Shown: positions 1-12,420 of the stretch, one piece after another
Layout of the letters: each line of letters opens with the position of its first letter
Numbering within the stretch: the stretch's first letter is position 1
Assembly: GCA_026545225.1 (NCBI GenBank)
Contig: CM048851.1
Span: 32,177,956-32,241,955 of the forward strand
From: Cornus controversa
Taxonomy: Eukaryota; Streptophyta; Magnoliopsida; Cornales; Cornaceae
Reading direction: 5' to 3'
Length of the DNA: 64,000 bases
The notes under the pieces: model-generated
Told to the model about the DNA's origin: nothing
Seen by the model: the letters and a program-made list of their open reading frames with translations, nothing else
The model's database searches: none
Made by a program: the position numbers and the translations under genes

Positions 1-790
1 TTGATTTCAAGACCCTGCTTTCAGGGATAACCTACTTGAGGTTACTACATCGAAGTATGAAATTAATGGATGGAGCCATTTTTTAAAGGTCATTAATTCT
101 TTCTTTCAAGCCCATTGTGTCATAAAGAACTTTTGCATCATACCTTTCATTTACCTGCAATCTCATAGTATTTGACATCAGTTTTTCTTGTTGAAGTCAA
201 GTGTCATCATTCCAAATGATTTTTTTTGCCCATCCTTATTGTTTATGAATCCTTTAATTACTCGCATCTCTCTCTGCCTCTATGCCAAAGCTACATTTTG
301 TCCTCCTATGCTATACCTCACTGCAAATTTATATCCTCTACCATATAATGAACTTAAGATTCAATGAAGAAGCTACAGTTTTATACTTCTAACTATTACA
401 TGTGACGCTTCAAACTTGTTCGAGTATAATCACTTTTTGTGGCAAAAATATTACACTAGTATTGATCTTTGTATGTGGCAAAAATTACTAATAACAGAGA
501 TCTTAGCAATACCCTCGGAAACCTTTCAATTGGTGAATCTTTACATTAATAAAATTTGTGTGGGCACACTGAGACTTAATTTGGGTGATAATTGTCATAA
601 TACCGTGTCAACATCGATCTTATTTTTGTGTAAACATCAAATGGTAGTGCTGTGATGCTCTCTTACTTATCCTTGCTTGAACAAAGCATGTGCAGTTTCT
701 TTAGACACGAAGCTTGATTATTTATTTATTTATTGAGGTATTGCTAATCAAAGACCATTACATTTCTTTGGATTTTGTACGAAACATCAA

Positions 791-838
<48 letters not shown>

Positions 839-3741
839 CTTAACATGCGTATATGCACTTTGTACCTTTGGAATTAAAATATCTCCTCCCCACTTTTATA
901 TACTAAGCTCGGTGATTCATATATGTGTATGATAGGTTATTGTGATTACTAAATTGGAAATTGGGAGCATGGGTATCCAAGGTTGATTAGAAGGAATTGC
1001 TGGGGTGTGGTGTAATTTATGGGCTAAATATATGCATGTAAATGTAAATGAATCAGGTAATGTGAAGTCAAATTTGAAGTTAGGCTTTGTTTGGATGTAG
1101 GGCTATATAAGACTGTGGGTGTGATTGAGAAGTTAAATCATGATGGTAATAAGTGTGGTGCGGCTGTGTGGTGTACTAACTACCTTTGAATTCTTTTGAT
1201 TTATATGTATATCACTTTCTGAGAATTAAAACTAAGGAAGGGTTGATTGGGTGTGTTGCGTCATAGGACTTGTGTACATGAATGGTTAATTGTGGAGTGG
1301 AGTTAGGTTTGGGCAGTAGGACTATCAGCAGATACATATACATATAGATAATATGGAATGGAAGTTGTACACTTGTTATTGTCTCATGTTAATATAATTA
1401 CATATATGAAATCTGGAGGCTATTTCTTCTATTTCATCTTTTTTTTTTCTTTTCCTTTCTTTTAGAAGCTAACCACCTAATATATTTATATGCCTACATA
1501 CACATTTGCAATCATTGACTATTGGATTTCGAACTTGAAAGATCTTGAGAACTGAGAGTAATGAATCATTAATTTAACTTAAAATGGTATTGAACTTAAT
1601 ATGCTCATCGGGAGTGCTCCACCCCGTTTTGAGCGCCTTTTGTAAAATCCACTTATCAAAAAAATTAAAAAAGTATTGAACTTAGTCCGTTATGGAACAC
1701 TTGGTATACTGTAAGAGCTTCATGTCATATAGTTCATAGTTGGATGGTTTTTGCTGGTTGTTCTTTGAAGAGAAAACAAAGGGTGTAGCAGCTGTTGTGT
1801 GTGTCGCTGGTGTTCTAACTCTTGACTTAGATGGTTCTTGTAAAGTTCCTGCATGGGGCTTTGTTTGTTTTTATTGTAGAGACTACACCCTCAATGTGTT
1901 TGCACATTTTATTTTTTTATCATTAATAAATGTTTACTCTTACCTAGCAGTAATAACAATAAGAACAGAACTCATACACAGCATCCACCTGCGCTGTAGC
2001 ACTAGATCAGCTCTGTATAGTGGCATTTAGTATAAATATAAATAGAAGTAGCAATATTAGTTCACTGGCTCTTAAATTTGTAACTTTGTGGACTTTGAAT
2101 TTCAGACGCGGAATTCTCTACTAGTATTTGAATTAAAATCCATTTTCTGGTGAGAGATGAGATTAGTAATGTATTGGTACCTTGTATGCTTATTGCCAGG
2201 GACGGAGGGAATGAAGGCTCGGGGGGCACTTGCCCCCTCTGAAATCTTACTTTTTTTACTTTTGTATATATATTTTAAAGAAAATAACCCTATACTTGGC
2301 CAGGTGGTGTTGGATTCCATCGGGTCAGTAGCCCGTAAAATCGGCAATGTAATCATGATAATGCAGGAAATTTTATAGGATGGTTGGGGTAGAAAAGAAA
2401 TTAGTCATAGTGAGAAGAATCCAAAGAAAGAAAATAATGTGTGGAATTACCCAAGCATTGGAAAATGATTTAATAAATACATTATTTGTTGCCATTTTTT
2501 TTTTCAAACTTAGTACCAGATAAGACTCTAGAAATAATTAGAAAGAAAAAAATGTGCGATTAGATATAATATGAAACTTTTTTTCTTTCAGTTGTGATCA
2601 TTTTTTTTTACAATTGTGATAACTCATTTATAGTTAAGGATTCACAATCTTTGCCCTTGCATATGATATGACTTATGTATTGTATGGGCCTTCTTGGTTT
2701 GGATGCATTCGTAGAGTCCAACAAATTAGCATCCTTATTGGGATTGGAGGAAGAGTTGACGAATTATCAAAAACTCCCACTTTTGAGTCTAGAAATCTTC
2801 ATTGGGTTTGTACATAGGCCAACATAAAAGATTCAAGTTGGACTTGGACAAGCAATGTACACCCATTTGAAGATCAAAATAGATAACAAATTTGGACTTT
2901 TAACTTAATATTTCTCATCTATTTTTTTTTCTAAATTGAAATTACATATAATATAAATGTATTACATGACATGAACCACTCTTAAACCATTTGTTTAAAT
3001 AAGGATAATTTTATTAGTGTAATTAAGAGTTTAAATTTAATTGATTATTAGAATAAGTATTGGTTTTGATTGACAATGTTTTATAATGCAGCTTTATTTT
3101 AGCCACCTTTTGGACATATATCTTTTTTGAAGATTGATCAGATATTTTAGATAGTGACACACCAGACAACTTTTGGACATTATGGCTGTTTTTTTTTTTT
3201 TTTTGTATAGTTATGTGATGAGCAAAGTGTTCTAGTTTTTTTTAATATAGTTTTGATATAACTTAATGTTTTGGTTGATAGGAATGCTATTGGTAAGCAA
3301 TCATATATTTATAATTTTAGTTGTTAGTATTGAGACTCTTTTTTGTCCTTGAATATATATGTCTCGGAACTAGCTATTTGAATATAAAAGAAGTTTGGGA
3401 TTAATTTATTTGTTTGTGATTGGTAGGATGCAAATTTTGATGCAATTTTACATTTTTCAATGTCATTTCATCTTATATATATCTAGCAAATGCAATTAAT
3501 TTGAATAAGCTTGGGAGTTGTGTATTGGTGGAGTAAAATATTGTACAAGTTTTTGTGTTATGGACAACATGGCCATGTGATAGATTTATTTGTAGTATTT
3601 GGCTTTGCAAGGCTTGGTGTGAATTTGATTTTGGATGTTGGGTATTGGTGGAATTGAAGATGAGTGATTTTTGTTGTACATGTGATTTTGTGTTAGGAAC
3701 AATGATATAGACACATAATTTTTTTTTTAAATTAATGAACT
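1..3741. other. Gene-free AT-rich intergenic sequence
   Basis: No open frame here resembles a known protein, and the short ones do not hold codon-like composition. The stretch contains many T- and A-runs and a dinucleotide tract (listed separately). Around 2197-2290 a GGGGGGCACTTGCCCC palindrome follows an AGGGACGGAGGG start, a look common in decayed plant DNA transposons; its other end was not found, so it is not called separately. No exons with credible splice sites were recognised. Confidence 0.6.
791..837. repeat. Compound microsatellite (GT)n(AT)n
   Basis: About eight GT units run directly into about sixteen AT units. This is a simple sequence repeat expected to vary in length between individuals. 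Confidence 0.95.
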
Positions 3742-4126
3742 TTTAACCACAGGCTAAGCCCGTGGTAGAAAAATACTTTCGAGCACGAGCTCTGCCCATG
3801 GTAGAATAAGAACTTTTAACCACAGGCCAACCCCGTGGTAGAAAGTCTGTTGGCAACTACGACACCGAATACTACAACGGACCAAACCCGTGGTAAAAGC
3901 CCTTTTTGCCCGTGGTAAAATACAGACTTTCTACCACGGGCTATGCCCATGGTAGAATACAAACTTTTAACCACGGGCTAAACCCATGGTAGAAAGTCTG
4001 TATTCTACCACGAGCTTAGCCCATGGTAGAAAGTCTGTTGCCAACTACGACACCAGATACCACGACGGGCCAAACTCATGGTAAAAGCCCTTTTTGCCCG
4101 CCGTAGAAAGTCTTTTTCTTGTAGTG
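3742..4126 (+). mobile_element. 3' end of a CACTA (En/Spm-type) DNA transposon with subterminal palindromes
   Basis: The segment ends in TTTTTCTTGTAGTG, the inverted form of the CACTACAAGAAAAA terminus typical of plant CACTA elements. The 380 bases before it are packed with direct and inverted copies of a motif of the form CCACGGGCTAAGCCCGTGGTAGAAA (imperfect palindromes, about ten copies in both orientations), matching the subterminal repeat regions that CACTA transposases bind. The matching CACTACAAG 5' end was not found upstream, and no transposase frame is visible, so this is an end fragment or an element whose other half was deleted. The trinucleotide after the end is CTT. Confidence 0.8.
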
Positions 4127-4624
4127 CTTGCTGGTTCTCCAAACACTATCCTTTTTCATTCTCTCTTATAACTATGCACTCTTTTTTTTCCCTACTTAGT
4201 TATCAAAATGTACTTTTATTTGCGTCGTCCCCTATATGTTACTATATGTATATAATATATACAAACGCACACACAATAGACATATGAATCCATTAGGCTA
4301 GTTCTGAAGAATCTTATTCAACCCGCTCACACACAGCTTAAAGTTATGTACATGTTAGAGAAAAGTTTGGAATGTAGTTATGAATTTATATATATCGATC
4401 AATTTGCTGATTCTTGACCTTGCCCAAAAAAAAACAAAAAACTTGATGATTCTTGTTGATTCTGTTAAATTTTATGTAACATGGAACTATTTTTGAAGGT
4501 AAGCTGTCCTAAAATTTGAATGTAAAATCTAATTGCAATTTTGGAATCAAGGTCAAATAGTTCCTATTTCTTGCGAAGTATAAGAATCAAACTTCCATTT
4601 CCTTTAGCAAATTATAAGAATATA
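4127..4624. other. Gene-free spacer
   Basis: AT-rich sequence between the CACTA end and the GATAC-rich repeat. No gene, RNA or clear repeat was recognised. Confidence 0.5.
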
Positions 4625-4819
4625 TTTATAAGAAGTGTGTACGTAGGAACTTGTACAATAGTAACGTACCCATATTGGATATCGATACTCCTCGAATAGT
4701 CGCGGATACATTTTTGATACTTCCTAAATGTATCCATAATTTTAAAATATATATTTTTATTTCAAACATGTATCCTATACTTTTTTAGATATTTCAACCA
4801 TGTATCTGATACTTCTTAG
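4625..4819. repeat. Left half of a GATAC/GTATC-rich repeat split by the copia element
   Basis: The first 26 bases (4625-4650) recur at 37576-37601 with two mismatches. From there to the copia LTR the sequence is rich in CGATAC, GGATAC and GTATCC words. The same style of sequence resumes after the copia element at 37233 and also makes up the TIR element at 55772-56177. This suggests an older repeat of about 510 bp, bounded by 26-bp direct repeats, into which copia inserted. Its class is uncertain: 26-bp flanks fit a target-primed (LINE/SINE-like) insertion, while the related copy has terminal inverted repeats. Confidence 0.5.
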
Positions 4820-5201
4820 TGTTGTGCCGAGAGCCCAGAAATTCAACAATAAAACATACCACACACAAATATTTACGTGGTTCGGCAATTTCCTACGTCA
4901 ACAAAAGACAACGGATTTCAATATCGGAGAAAATAGTTATAACTCTCGGATTTTCTCTCTGTTCTCACTCTTTTTGTGTATTCTGTATTTGCCTCACTTG
5001 CACACTCTTACACAAAGATGAGGAGGGATTAAATAGGTGAAGAGGTGAGAGACAAGCTCCTGATAACTGTGTAAATTTGGTGGAAAAATAAGCCCATCCT
5101 CACTTACTTTTTCTTCACATGGCACTGATCACCATTCGATGACTTTTGGTGCCATTAATTCTCCATTGAATCTTTTGAGGGTCTCGCCACTATAATCAAC
5201 A
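4820..5201 (-). repeat. Copia 3' LTR
   Basis: 382 bp, pairing with 36865-37232. Immediately to the right on the plus strand lies ATCTCCACCTTGG, which read on the minus strand is a purine-rich AAGGTGGAGAT directly before the LTR: the polypurine tract. This identifies it as the 3' LTR of a minus-strand element. Confidence 0.9.
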
Positions 5202-5807
5202 ATCTCCACCTTGGTAAGAATCCACTAATCAACACTACCTTCAGGAACAAACAGTGTTAGAACTTAATCCCTGTAACCACCTCTGTTCACATATCTGCAA
5301 GATTATCTATAATCCCAATCTTCTAAAGAAGAAAGTCCCATTCGTTTATAATTTCTTGAACAAAGTGGAACTTGACATCAATATGCTTGGTGAGACCATG
5401 ATGGACTTGGTTCTTTGCCAAACAAATGGCACTCTGACTATCGCCAAAAAACTACACATTTTTCTGAACAATTCCCAGGTCTTCAATCAAACCATAAAGT
5501 TAGATAGCTTCCTTGAAAGCTTCTGTTACAGCCATATACTCTGCCTCTGTAGTAGACAAAGCTATAGTTGACTGTAATGTTGATCTCTAACTCACTGGTC
5601 ATAGTGAACACATTACCAGTAATAGATCGGCACTTGTCAAGATCTTCAGCATAATCTGAATCAACATATCCGACTAGATGTTTACCAACTATCTTGTTTC
5701 TCTCGAACTTCAAACCAACGTCCACAATACCTTGAAAGTACCATAGAATCTATTTCACTATTTGTTAGTGACATTTACCAGGATTGTGCATGTAACGGCT
5801 CACCATA
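5202..5807 (-). pseudogene. Copia pol fragment: RNase H domain and 3' end
   Basis: In minus orientation the peptide around 5590-5725 contains GYVDSDYAEDLDKCRSITG, the hallmark of copia RNase H, where the family usually reads GYVDSDYAGDLDKRRSTTGY. The C-terminal remainder is shifted between frames and interrupted by stops. The segment ends abruptly at 5807, where Athila element 1 is inserted; the rest of the copia pol continues at 16895. RNase H would remove the RNA strand of the RNA:DNA hybrid during reverse transcription, but this copy cannot encode it. Confidence 0.85.
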
Positions 5808-7075
5808 TGATAAGTGCACAAAACTTGCTATTTTATATCCTAAAATAAGTTTTTAATTCATCTTTTATTTTATTTAAAGGTTCTTATCTTTGTATTTTAT
5901 GTTTTGCAGGGGTTGATTTTCAAATAAGAAGAAAAGCAGCAAAAGAGGGCTAAAAAGGATATATATAGCCAAAGACGAACATAAGAAGAATTGTAGGAGA
6001 GATGATATTCTGTGCAATCTACTTCACAAGAGGTCTCAAGTTCAAAATTTTTCCAAATATTTTGTACACGGCCACGTCTACAGTCCAGAATTGAAATTAA
6101 AGATATGAAAATCAAATTTTAGATATTTAAATTCAAAATTTTGTATTTTGAATTTTTGTTTTTGAATTTTGAATTTTGAATTTTGAATTTGGTATTTCAA
6201 ATTTGTATTTTGAATTTTGTATTTTAAATTTTTCCCACCTAAACCATACCCCTCTAACTCTATAAATAGGGGGTCTTAGGGGATGGTGAAGGGGGTTAGA
6301 AATTGTAGAGAAATTATAGAAAAAAATAGTGTAATTATTTTATTGATTCAATGATGAGTAGTAGTTTCATTTCTATTTGTTTGTTTTCTATTAATATGCA
6401 AGCGTAAACATCATTCTCAAGGGAGTGATGAAGCCACCATGGCTGAAGTATAGGTAAGTTGTTTTATTTTCTTGTCTACTTTTTCCTCCCAAGAGCATTC
6501 TTCTACTCTTCTATTCTGGATTTTATTTTCTAAAATTAGAGGAAGGATTTTTCGTGTTTGCCAAATAATGGTAATTCGAAGAATGCCTACCTCTGTTTAC
6601 CTAGCCAATGTGCATCAGATTAAGTAAAGAATGTCTCTCTCATATATAATCAAGTCATTCTTTTTTATTCCATATTTTCCTTCATCTTTTCAAGTTCTAA
6701 TTGGATTGGTGAAGTGTATTGGTTATTGAAGGAAAAACTAGATAAGAATATAAAAAAAAAAAACTTTATTTATATGGATCCATGGTGGTGAATTCTCTTT
6801 CCTTGAGATTTGTACCATCATTTGATCTAAGACATTTAATATTAGTTTTTATTATTAAATAAAAAAATCAGAATTTTATTTTTTTAAATATTCATTTTTC
6901 ATCTCAAGAGATTTAGGTTTTGAAGTTTAGACTTGTTACTGATTCTCACTTGAGAGTGGTTCGACCCTGCTTACTGCTATACAGTTTTTAGTAAAGTTTT
7001 TGCAGGTTTTATTATTATTTTTTTGTACGAAGTGTAGAAAAGTAACGACAAAGATCAATTATTCTACACTCGTCA
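5808..7075 (+). repeat. Athila element 1, 5' LTR
   Basis: 1,268 bp. It has a TATA box at 6261-6268 (TATAAATA) preceded by a low-complexity TTTTGAA-repeat tract (about 6125-6235). It pairs with 15640-16894; the visible differences are single bases plus one extra TTTTGAA unit here. Confidence 0.93.
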
Positions 7076-7077
7076 AA

Positions 7078-7090
7078 TGGCGCCGTTGCC
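7078..7090 (+). other. Athila element 1 primer-binding site (tRNA-Asp type)
   Basis: TGGCGCCGTTGCC lies two bases after the LTR end and matches the 3' end complement of tRNA-Asp used by Athila/Tat elements. It marks the start of minus-strand DNA synthesis. Confidence 0.9.
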
Positions 7091-8254
7091 GAATCAAGTT
7101 TGAGAATTCGAAGCCCAAATATTCAAGGCTACAATTTTTTTTGGGAGCCCACCCTAACTTTCTTTCCCTCCCATCTATTTTTATTTATTATAGTTTTTTG
7201 TTTCTTCTATTATTATTTTTTTTCTTCTTGAAAAAAAAAAGAAATAAAAAATATAATATTTTTTTTTCCATGATAGGTTCTTATGATGCACTTCTTCTAT
7301 AGATGTTATCATCCGTTGCTCTTACAAGGGAAATAATAACGTCATCCAGGTAAGTACCTAATTCTTTTACATCAAATTTTTTTTTTCCTTTTTAGATTAA
7401 GAAAACATAATTTTTTTTAGGTTGATAACTTTAGCATGTGAACTCTAGGATAGAATAACTTAGAAATCTCCCTAGGGTCACACTTTCTTCAACTTTATTT
7501 TATTTTTTATTATTATTCTTTTTTGTTATTCTTTTTGTTTCAAAAAAAAAAAAAGAAAGAAGAAAGACCACACACTCACTCATTTTTCTTTATTATTTTT
7601 ATTGCTTATTTTGTTTGTGCATTTTTAAATTAGCATTTGCATAAGATACTTAAGGGCAAGCACCCCAACAAGATACGGTCGGGATTTCATCACCCGTTTC
7701 TGTGGCCCACAAATCATAAAATTCGAGCATTTGTCAAAGCCCAAGCCTAATTTAATTTAAAACCAATTAGACATTGGCCATAGGGTGTACACAAAGCTTA
7801 TAGGACCCTCTTGGAAAGAGTTAACTCTTGGTAACTCCAGTGAGCACCTTCCAACTCTACAATCTTTAGGAAAAGTTCTGTCTAAGGAGTGTGGACGTAC
7901 CGTCATTAAGCAGGCCACGTGCCTCTCCACAGTTTCCTGGGAACTCTCCTTGTTGTATTGTTGGTAGGCCTTAACTAGTAATCTTCTAGTTACTCTGAAA
8001 GAGAGTAGAAGCTGTCTAATTAGGAGAGAATTAATATTGGAGACCATCCAATTAATTTTCTACAATATTAGATTTAAAAATTCATCACCCTTGAATTTAA
8101 GCTCAAGATAAAAGGCCAAATTTTTTGTGTGGTTTGTGTGTTCAATCCTGTGTCTAGCCCATCTTCTAGGATCTAATTAGTTAGGTTTTTCTTCCCTTAA
8201 AAAAAATAAAAAATAAAAATAAAAATAAAAATAAAATTAGTTGTGTATTAGTTT
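7091..8254 (+). other. Athila element 1 untranslated leader
   Basis: About 1.2 kb between the primer site and gag, rich in T and A runs, with no protein-like frame. Long leaders are usual in Athila elements, and packaging signals would be expected here, although none can be recognised by eye. Confidence 0.7.
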
Positions 8255-9671
8255 ATGCCCAAGTGGTTGCGGGTTAACAAACGGTTAGTTCGGTCTTCTA
8301 GTGATCCATCAATTCTTGATTTAGAGAAGACTCCTCTCACTCTCTCACTTTCTTCAACCACCACTCATAATCCAATGGCTGCACCTTGGACCTTGAATGA
8401 CTACTTTGCACCCATCACAGCCAACCCACCTAATTGTATTGTTCTCCCAGAGAACAATGCGGCCCAATTTGAGATTAGGTCCACTACAATCAATTTGTTA
8501 CCCAAATTCCATGGGTTTGAAAGTGAGCAACCTTATATCCATTTAAGCAAATTTTTAAAAATTTGCAACACTTTCAAAAATCAGAATTTGGATGCCGAGG
8601 GTATCAAATTACATCTTTTTCCTCTATCCCTAGAAGATAAGGCTGCCTCATGGCTAAACTCCATTCCTCCAAATTCAATTGAATCATGGGATGCACTTGC
8701 AAAGAAGATTATGAACAAATTTTATCCTATGCAAAAGACCGAGTCAATGAGAGATGCCATAAGCACTTTTAGAGGGAAAAATGAGGAACAATTCCACTAC
8801 ACTTGGGAGCGTTTTTATGATTTGCTTCTCAAATGCACCGTTAGTTTAATTTTTCTATAAGGGGCTTTCACCTATGAACCAAACCATGCTCGAGTCTATG
8901 CACCAAGGTAAGTTCAAGAACCAAACCCCTGATCAAGCCTATCAATTCTTAGAAGAACTAGCTGAGAATGCCCAAAATTGGAATTGGAATACTTATGATG
9001 ATGAATTTTCTAAGAATGACCAATCCCATAGAAAATCTGGTATGTATGAGATCAAGCCTGAAAATGAACTCAAATCTGTGATGCAAAGTCTAGCCGATGG
9101 TGTGAAAGACTTGAGTTGAAAGTTCGATGCTTTTACACTCATGTCCATAAGTGCACAATGCAATATGTGTTCTAGTGCATCCCATCCCACTGAGGTGTGT
9201 CCGGTCTATTGTACATCTGAACCTTCGGATGCACAAGTGTGCGCTTTTGATACCTATAAGAGACCGACAGCTAATACCTTCAGCCAGACTTACCATCCTG
9301 ATACTCGAAATCATCCTAACTTTTTATACCGACAAAATTTTCCTGCACAATACTTAGGTGGTCAACCTAGTTCTCAAGGTAACTCCAATAGGCCACCACA
9401 ACCTCAAGGACCTCTTGTTCCTCAAGGTCAATTCCCATTGATCAATCAGTTCAATCACAATAAAGATCTCGCACTTGATCCCATGAGCAATTATGTTGCT
9501 CCTGTCTCACAAAACCAATATATTTTCAACTATGATGACACTCTGAAAATGCTTGCCCTTAATCTAGATCAATCTAATAAGCAATCCAATCAGAGATTTC
9601 AAAAGTTAGAGAGTAACTTTGACCTATTGACTCAGAACCAATTGCAATTTCAACAGTCAATCCAAAATTAA
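8255..9671 (+). pseudogene. Athila element 1 gag (nucleocapsid precursor), broken
   Basis: Gag builds the virus-like particle that packages element RNA. The first open piece (8255-8860, 201 aa) contains the retrotransposon-gag core: HGFESEQPYIHLSKFLKIC near residue 90, then LEDKAASWLNSIPPNSI and a WERFYDLLLKC end. The frame changes near 8840 and the product continues in another frame as 8874-9119 and 9141-9671, separated by stops. A CCHC zinc knuckle of spacing C-x2-C-x4-H-x4-C (CNMCSSASHPTEVC) lies near 9160-9200 and would bind RNA. The Q/N/P-rich tail (9350-9670) is typical of Athila gag. The start at 8255 is only the first in-frame ATG and is uncertain. Confidence 0.85.
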
Positions 9672-9803
9672 TTGAGTCAACTTACTTCTGTTCTGAGTGA
9701 AAGACAGAGGGGTACCTTGCCTAGCTAACCTGAAATCAATCCTAAAAACAAAGGGGTTAATCTCATAGAATCTTCTTTTGCCAATGACCAATCAAATGGC
9801 CAT

Positions 9804-11141
9804 GTGAATTCCATCACAACACTTTGGTCAGGAAAGAAAATAGATAATAAGGTTGAGCTACCCACTCAAGATGAGACTGCACCATTTGAGTCTCCCCCAT
9901 CCAACTTTCCCAGAGCCAAGAAAGCCCATAGTCCTCAGACTGACACTACCACTCTTAAGCTGTATGCTCCACCTACACCCTTTCCTTCTAGACTAGTCAA
10001 TAATAAAAAGGATTCGCAATATAGTGAGATCTTAGAAATTTTTTAGAATCTCCAGATTAATATTCCATTTCTCACTGCCATTAAGCAAATCCCTTCTTAT
10101 GCAAAGTTTATTAAGGACTTAGTCAAGAGGAAAACCAATATCCCAAAGGAAGCCTTCATAGCCCAACATTGCTCTTCTTTCCTACAAAACCAAGCCGTGG
10201 TCAAACATAAAGATCCTGGCAGTCCGACTGTCCTTTGTAGGATAGGAAAAAATTTTGCTGATCAGGCCTTGTTGGATCTAGGTGCTAGTGTGAACTTGTT
10301 ACCTTATTTAGTCTATCAAGAGTTAGGGTTGAATAATTTGAGGAAAACTGATGTTAGAATTCAATTAGCTGATCGATCAGTTAAGATTCCAAGGTGTATA
10401 ATTGAGGATGTAATTGTTAAAGTGGCTGATTTTTATTACCCTATAGATTTCATCGTGCTAGATACCCAACCCACTCAAGGTAAACAAATTCTAATCATTT
10501 TAGGTCGACCATTCTTAGCTACAGCCAATGCATTGATCAATTGTAGGAATGGTAACATGACTTTGACCTTTGGTAACATGAAAGTGGAAGTCAATGTGTT
10601 TAGTTTGATGAAACAACCCCCCGACTCAGATTCCTTTGAAGATGTTTGTCTTATTAAGTCGTTGACCGCATACACTTTTGAGCATTCCTACCCTGAGGAT
10701 CCACTCCAACAGTGTTTAGCCCATTTTAGTGCTGATTTCGATGAGGATAACTATATTAGTGAAGTCAATGCTTTGCTAGCTTCCACTCCAATCTCTGACA
10801 CACCAAAATATAGGTCCCAATTTGAACCATTGTCTTTGTCGAATGCCACTGCATCTGAAAATGTCAAAAAGCCTCCTAAAGTCGAATTAAAGCCTCTACC
10901 TGCGACTTTAAAATATTTATACCTAGGTGAGTCTGAAACATTTCCCGTGGTGATAGCTTCTGATTTAACTGAGGATCAGGAAAACCAACTAATTGAGGTT
11001 CTTAGGGCAAATAAGGAAGTAATAGGTTGGTCAATTGACGATATCAAAGGTATTAGTCCTTTCGTGGTCCAACATCGCATTCACTTAGAGGCGATGCTAA
11101 AACCTGTCGACAACCTCAGAGGAGACTTAACCCCAATTTAA
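9804..11141 (+). pseudogene. Athila element 1 protease region and pol linker
   Basis: The aspartic protease that cleaves Gag-Pol is seen in the frame 10197-11141: the active site is DLGASVNLLPY (near residue 27), with the aspartate intact, followed by a flap-like stretch and a ILGRPFLATANALINC segment characteristic of Athila proteases. A short piece before it (9804-10046) is the gag-protease linker, closed by a TAG. Near 11090 the reading frame shifts, so the QPQRRLNPNLKEVV-type lead-in to RT continues in a different frame. The protease core itself is uninterrupted. Confidence 0.85.
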
Positions 11142-12420
11142 AGGAAGTTGTTCGTGCTGAAATTATCAAACTTCTAGATGCCAATATCATCTATCCCATC
11201 TCTGATAGCCAGTGGGTAAGTCCAATCCAAGTTGTCCCTAAGAAGTTTGGCATCACTGTTGTTACCAATGACAATAATGAGTTGGTTCCTACTCGTGTTC
11301 AAACTGGATGGCGAGTTTGTATAGACTATAAGAAGCTTAATAGTGGGACTAGGAAGGATCATTTCCCTCTACCTTTTATTGACCAAATGTTAGAGAAATT
11401 AGCTGGTCAGGCATACTATTGCTTTTTAGATGGTTACTCTGGCTATAACCAGATTCCCGTCCACCCCGATGACCAAGACAAAATAACTTTCACTTGTCCA
11501 TTTGGCACATTTTCTTATCGTCGCATGCCCTTTGGGTTATGCAATGCACCCGCCACATTTCAAAGGTGCATGATAAGTATCTTTCACGACATGGTTGACA
11601 AATTTCTAAAAATCTTCATGGATGACTTCTCTGTCTTTGGTTCATCTTTTAAGCAATGCCTACACCATCTTACTCTAGTGTTTCAACGTTGTCATGACAC
11701 TAACCTAGTTCTTAACTGAGAAAAATGTCACTTCATGGTAAAGAAAGGAATTGTCCTAGGTCATACCATTTCTAGTGGAGGAATTGAGGTAGATAAAGCA
11801 AAAGTTGACCTCATCTCAAATCTACTTATCCCCAAAACTGTTCATGATATTCGAGCTTTCTTAGGTCATGCTGGGTTCTATATGCGTTTCATCAAAGATT
11901 TCAGTAAGATAGCACGACCTTTGACCCATCTTCTAGCTAAGGATGCACCATTTCAGTTTACAAATGCTTGTCACTCGGCTTTTGAGCAATTAAAATTAGC
12001 CCTCACCACTGCACCCATAATCCGCCCACCTGATTGGAACCTACCTTTTGAGATCATGTGCGATGCATCAGATTATGCAGTTGGGGCTGCTTTAGGACAA
12101 AGAGTTGATAAAGCACCCTATGTGATCTATTATGCTAGCAAGACTTTGAACGACGCACAACTTAACTACTCGACCACCGAGAAATAGTTGTTGGCAGTCG
12201 TGTTTTCCTTTGACAAATTTCGCTCTTATTTGATCGGATCTAAGGTCATCATTTATACCAATCATGCAGCATTACGACATCTTCTTTCCAAAAAAGATGC
12301 CAAACCTAGGTTGATACGCTGGATCTTACTCCTTCAAGAATTTGACCTTGAGATCCGTGATAAGAAAGGCTCAGAGAATATAGTCGCTGACCATTTGTCC
12401 CATCTTATTATTGATTCTAT
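11095..12420 (+). pseudogene. Athila element 1 reverse transcriptase and RNase H
   Basis: RT copies the element RNA into DNA, and RNase H degrades the RNA. Visible in order: GWRVCIDYKKLN, the fingers motif FLDGYSGYNQIPVHP, MPFGLCNAPATFQR, the catalytic FMDD box (11615-11626), then after a stop at 11717-11719 (a Trp codon expected) GHAGFYMRFIKDFSKIARPL and the RNase H motif CDASDYAVGAALGQR. A second stop at 12185-12187 splits RNase H before [15 protein letters not shown]. The RNase H end IVADHLSHL is present. Catalytic aspartates appear intact, so the two stops and the upstream frameshift are the main lesions. Confidence 0.93.

Noticed and set aside
714-932. Open frame containing a CVCVCIYIYIYIY run
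   Set aside because: It is a translation of the (GT)n(AT)n microsatellite.
1600-1670. Possible SINE tail (GAGTGCTCCACCCCG..CACTTATCAAAAAAATT)
   Set aside because: No A/B-box promoter or target-site duplication could be fixed, so it was not called.
5897-6115. A 72-residue frame that occurs again at 15729-15947 with few changes
   Set aside because: Both lie at the same place in the two LTRs of Athila element 1, on the strand opposite to transcription; similarity comes from LTR identity, not coding.
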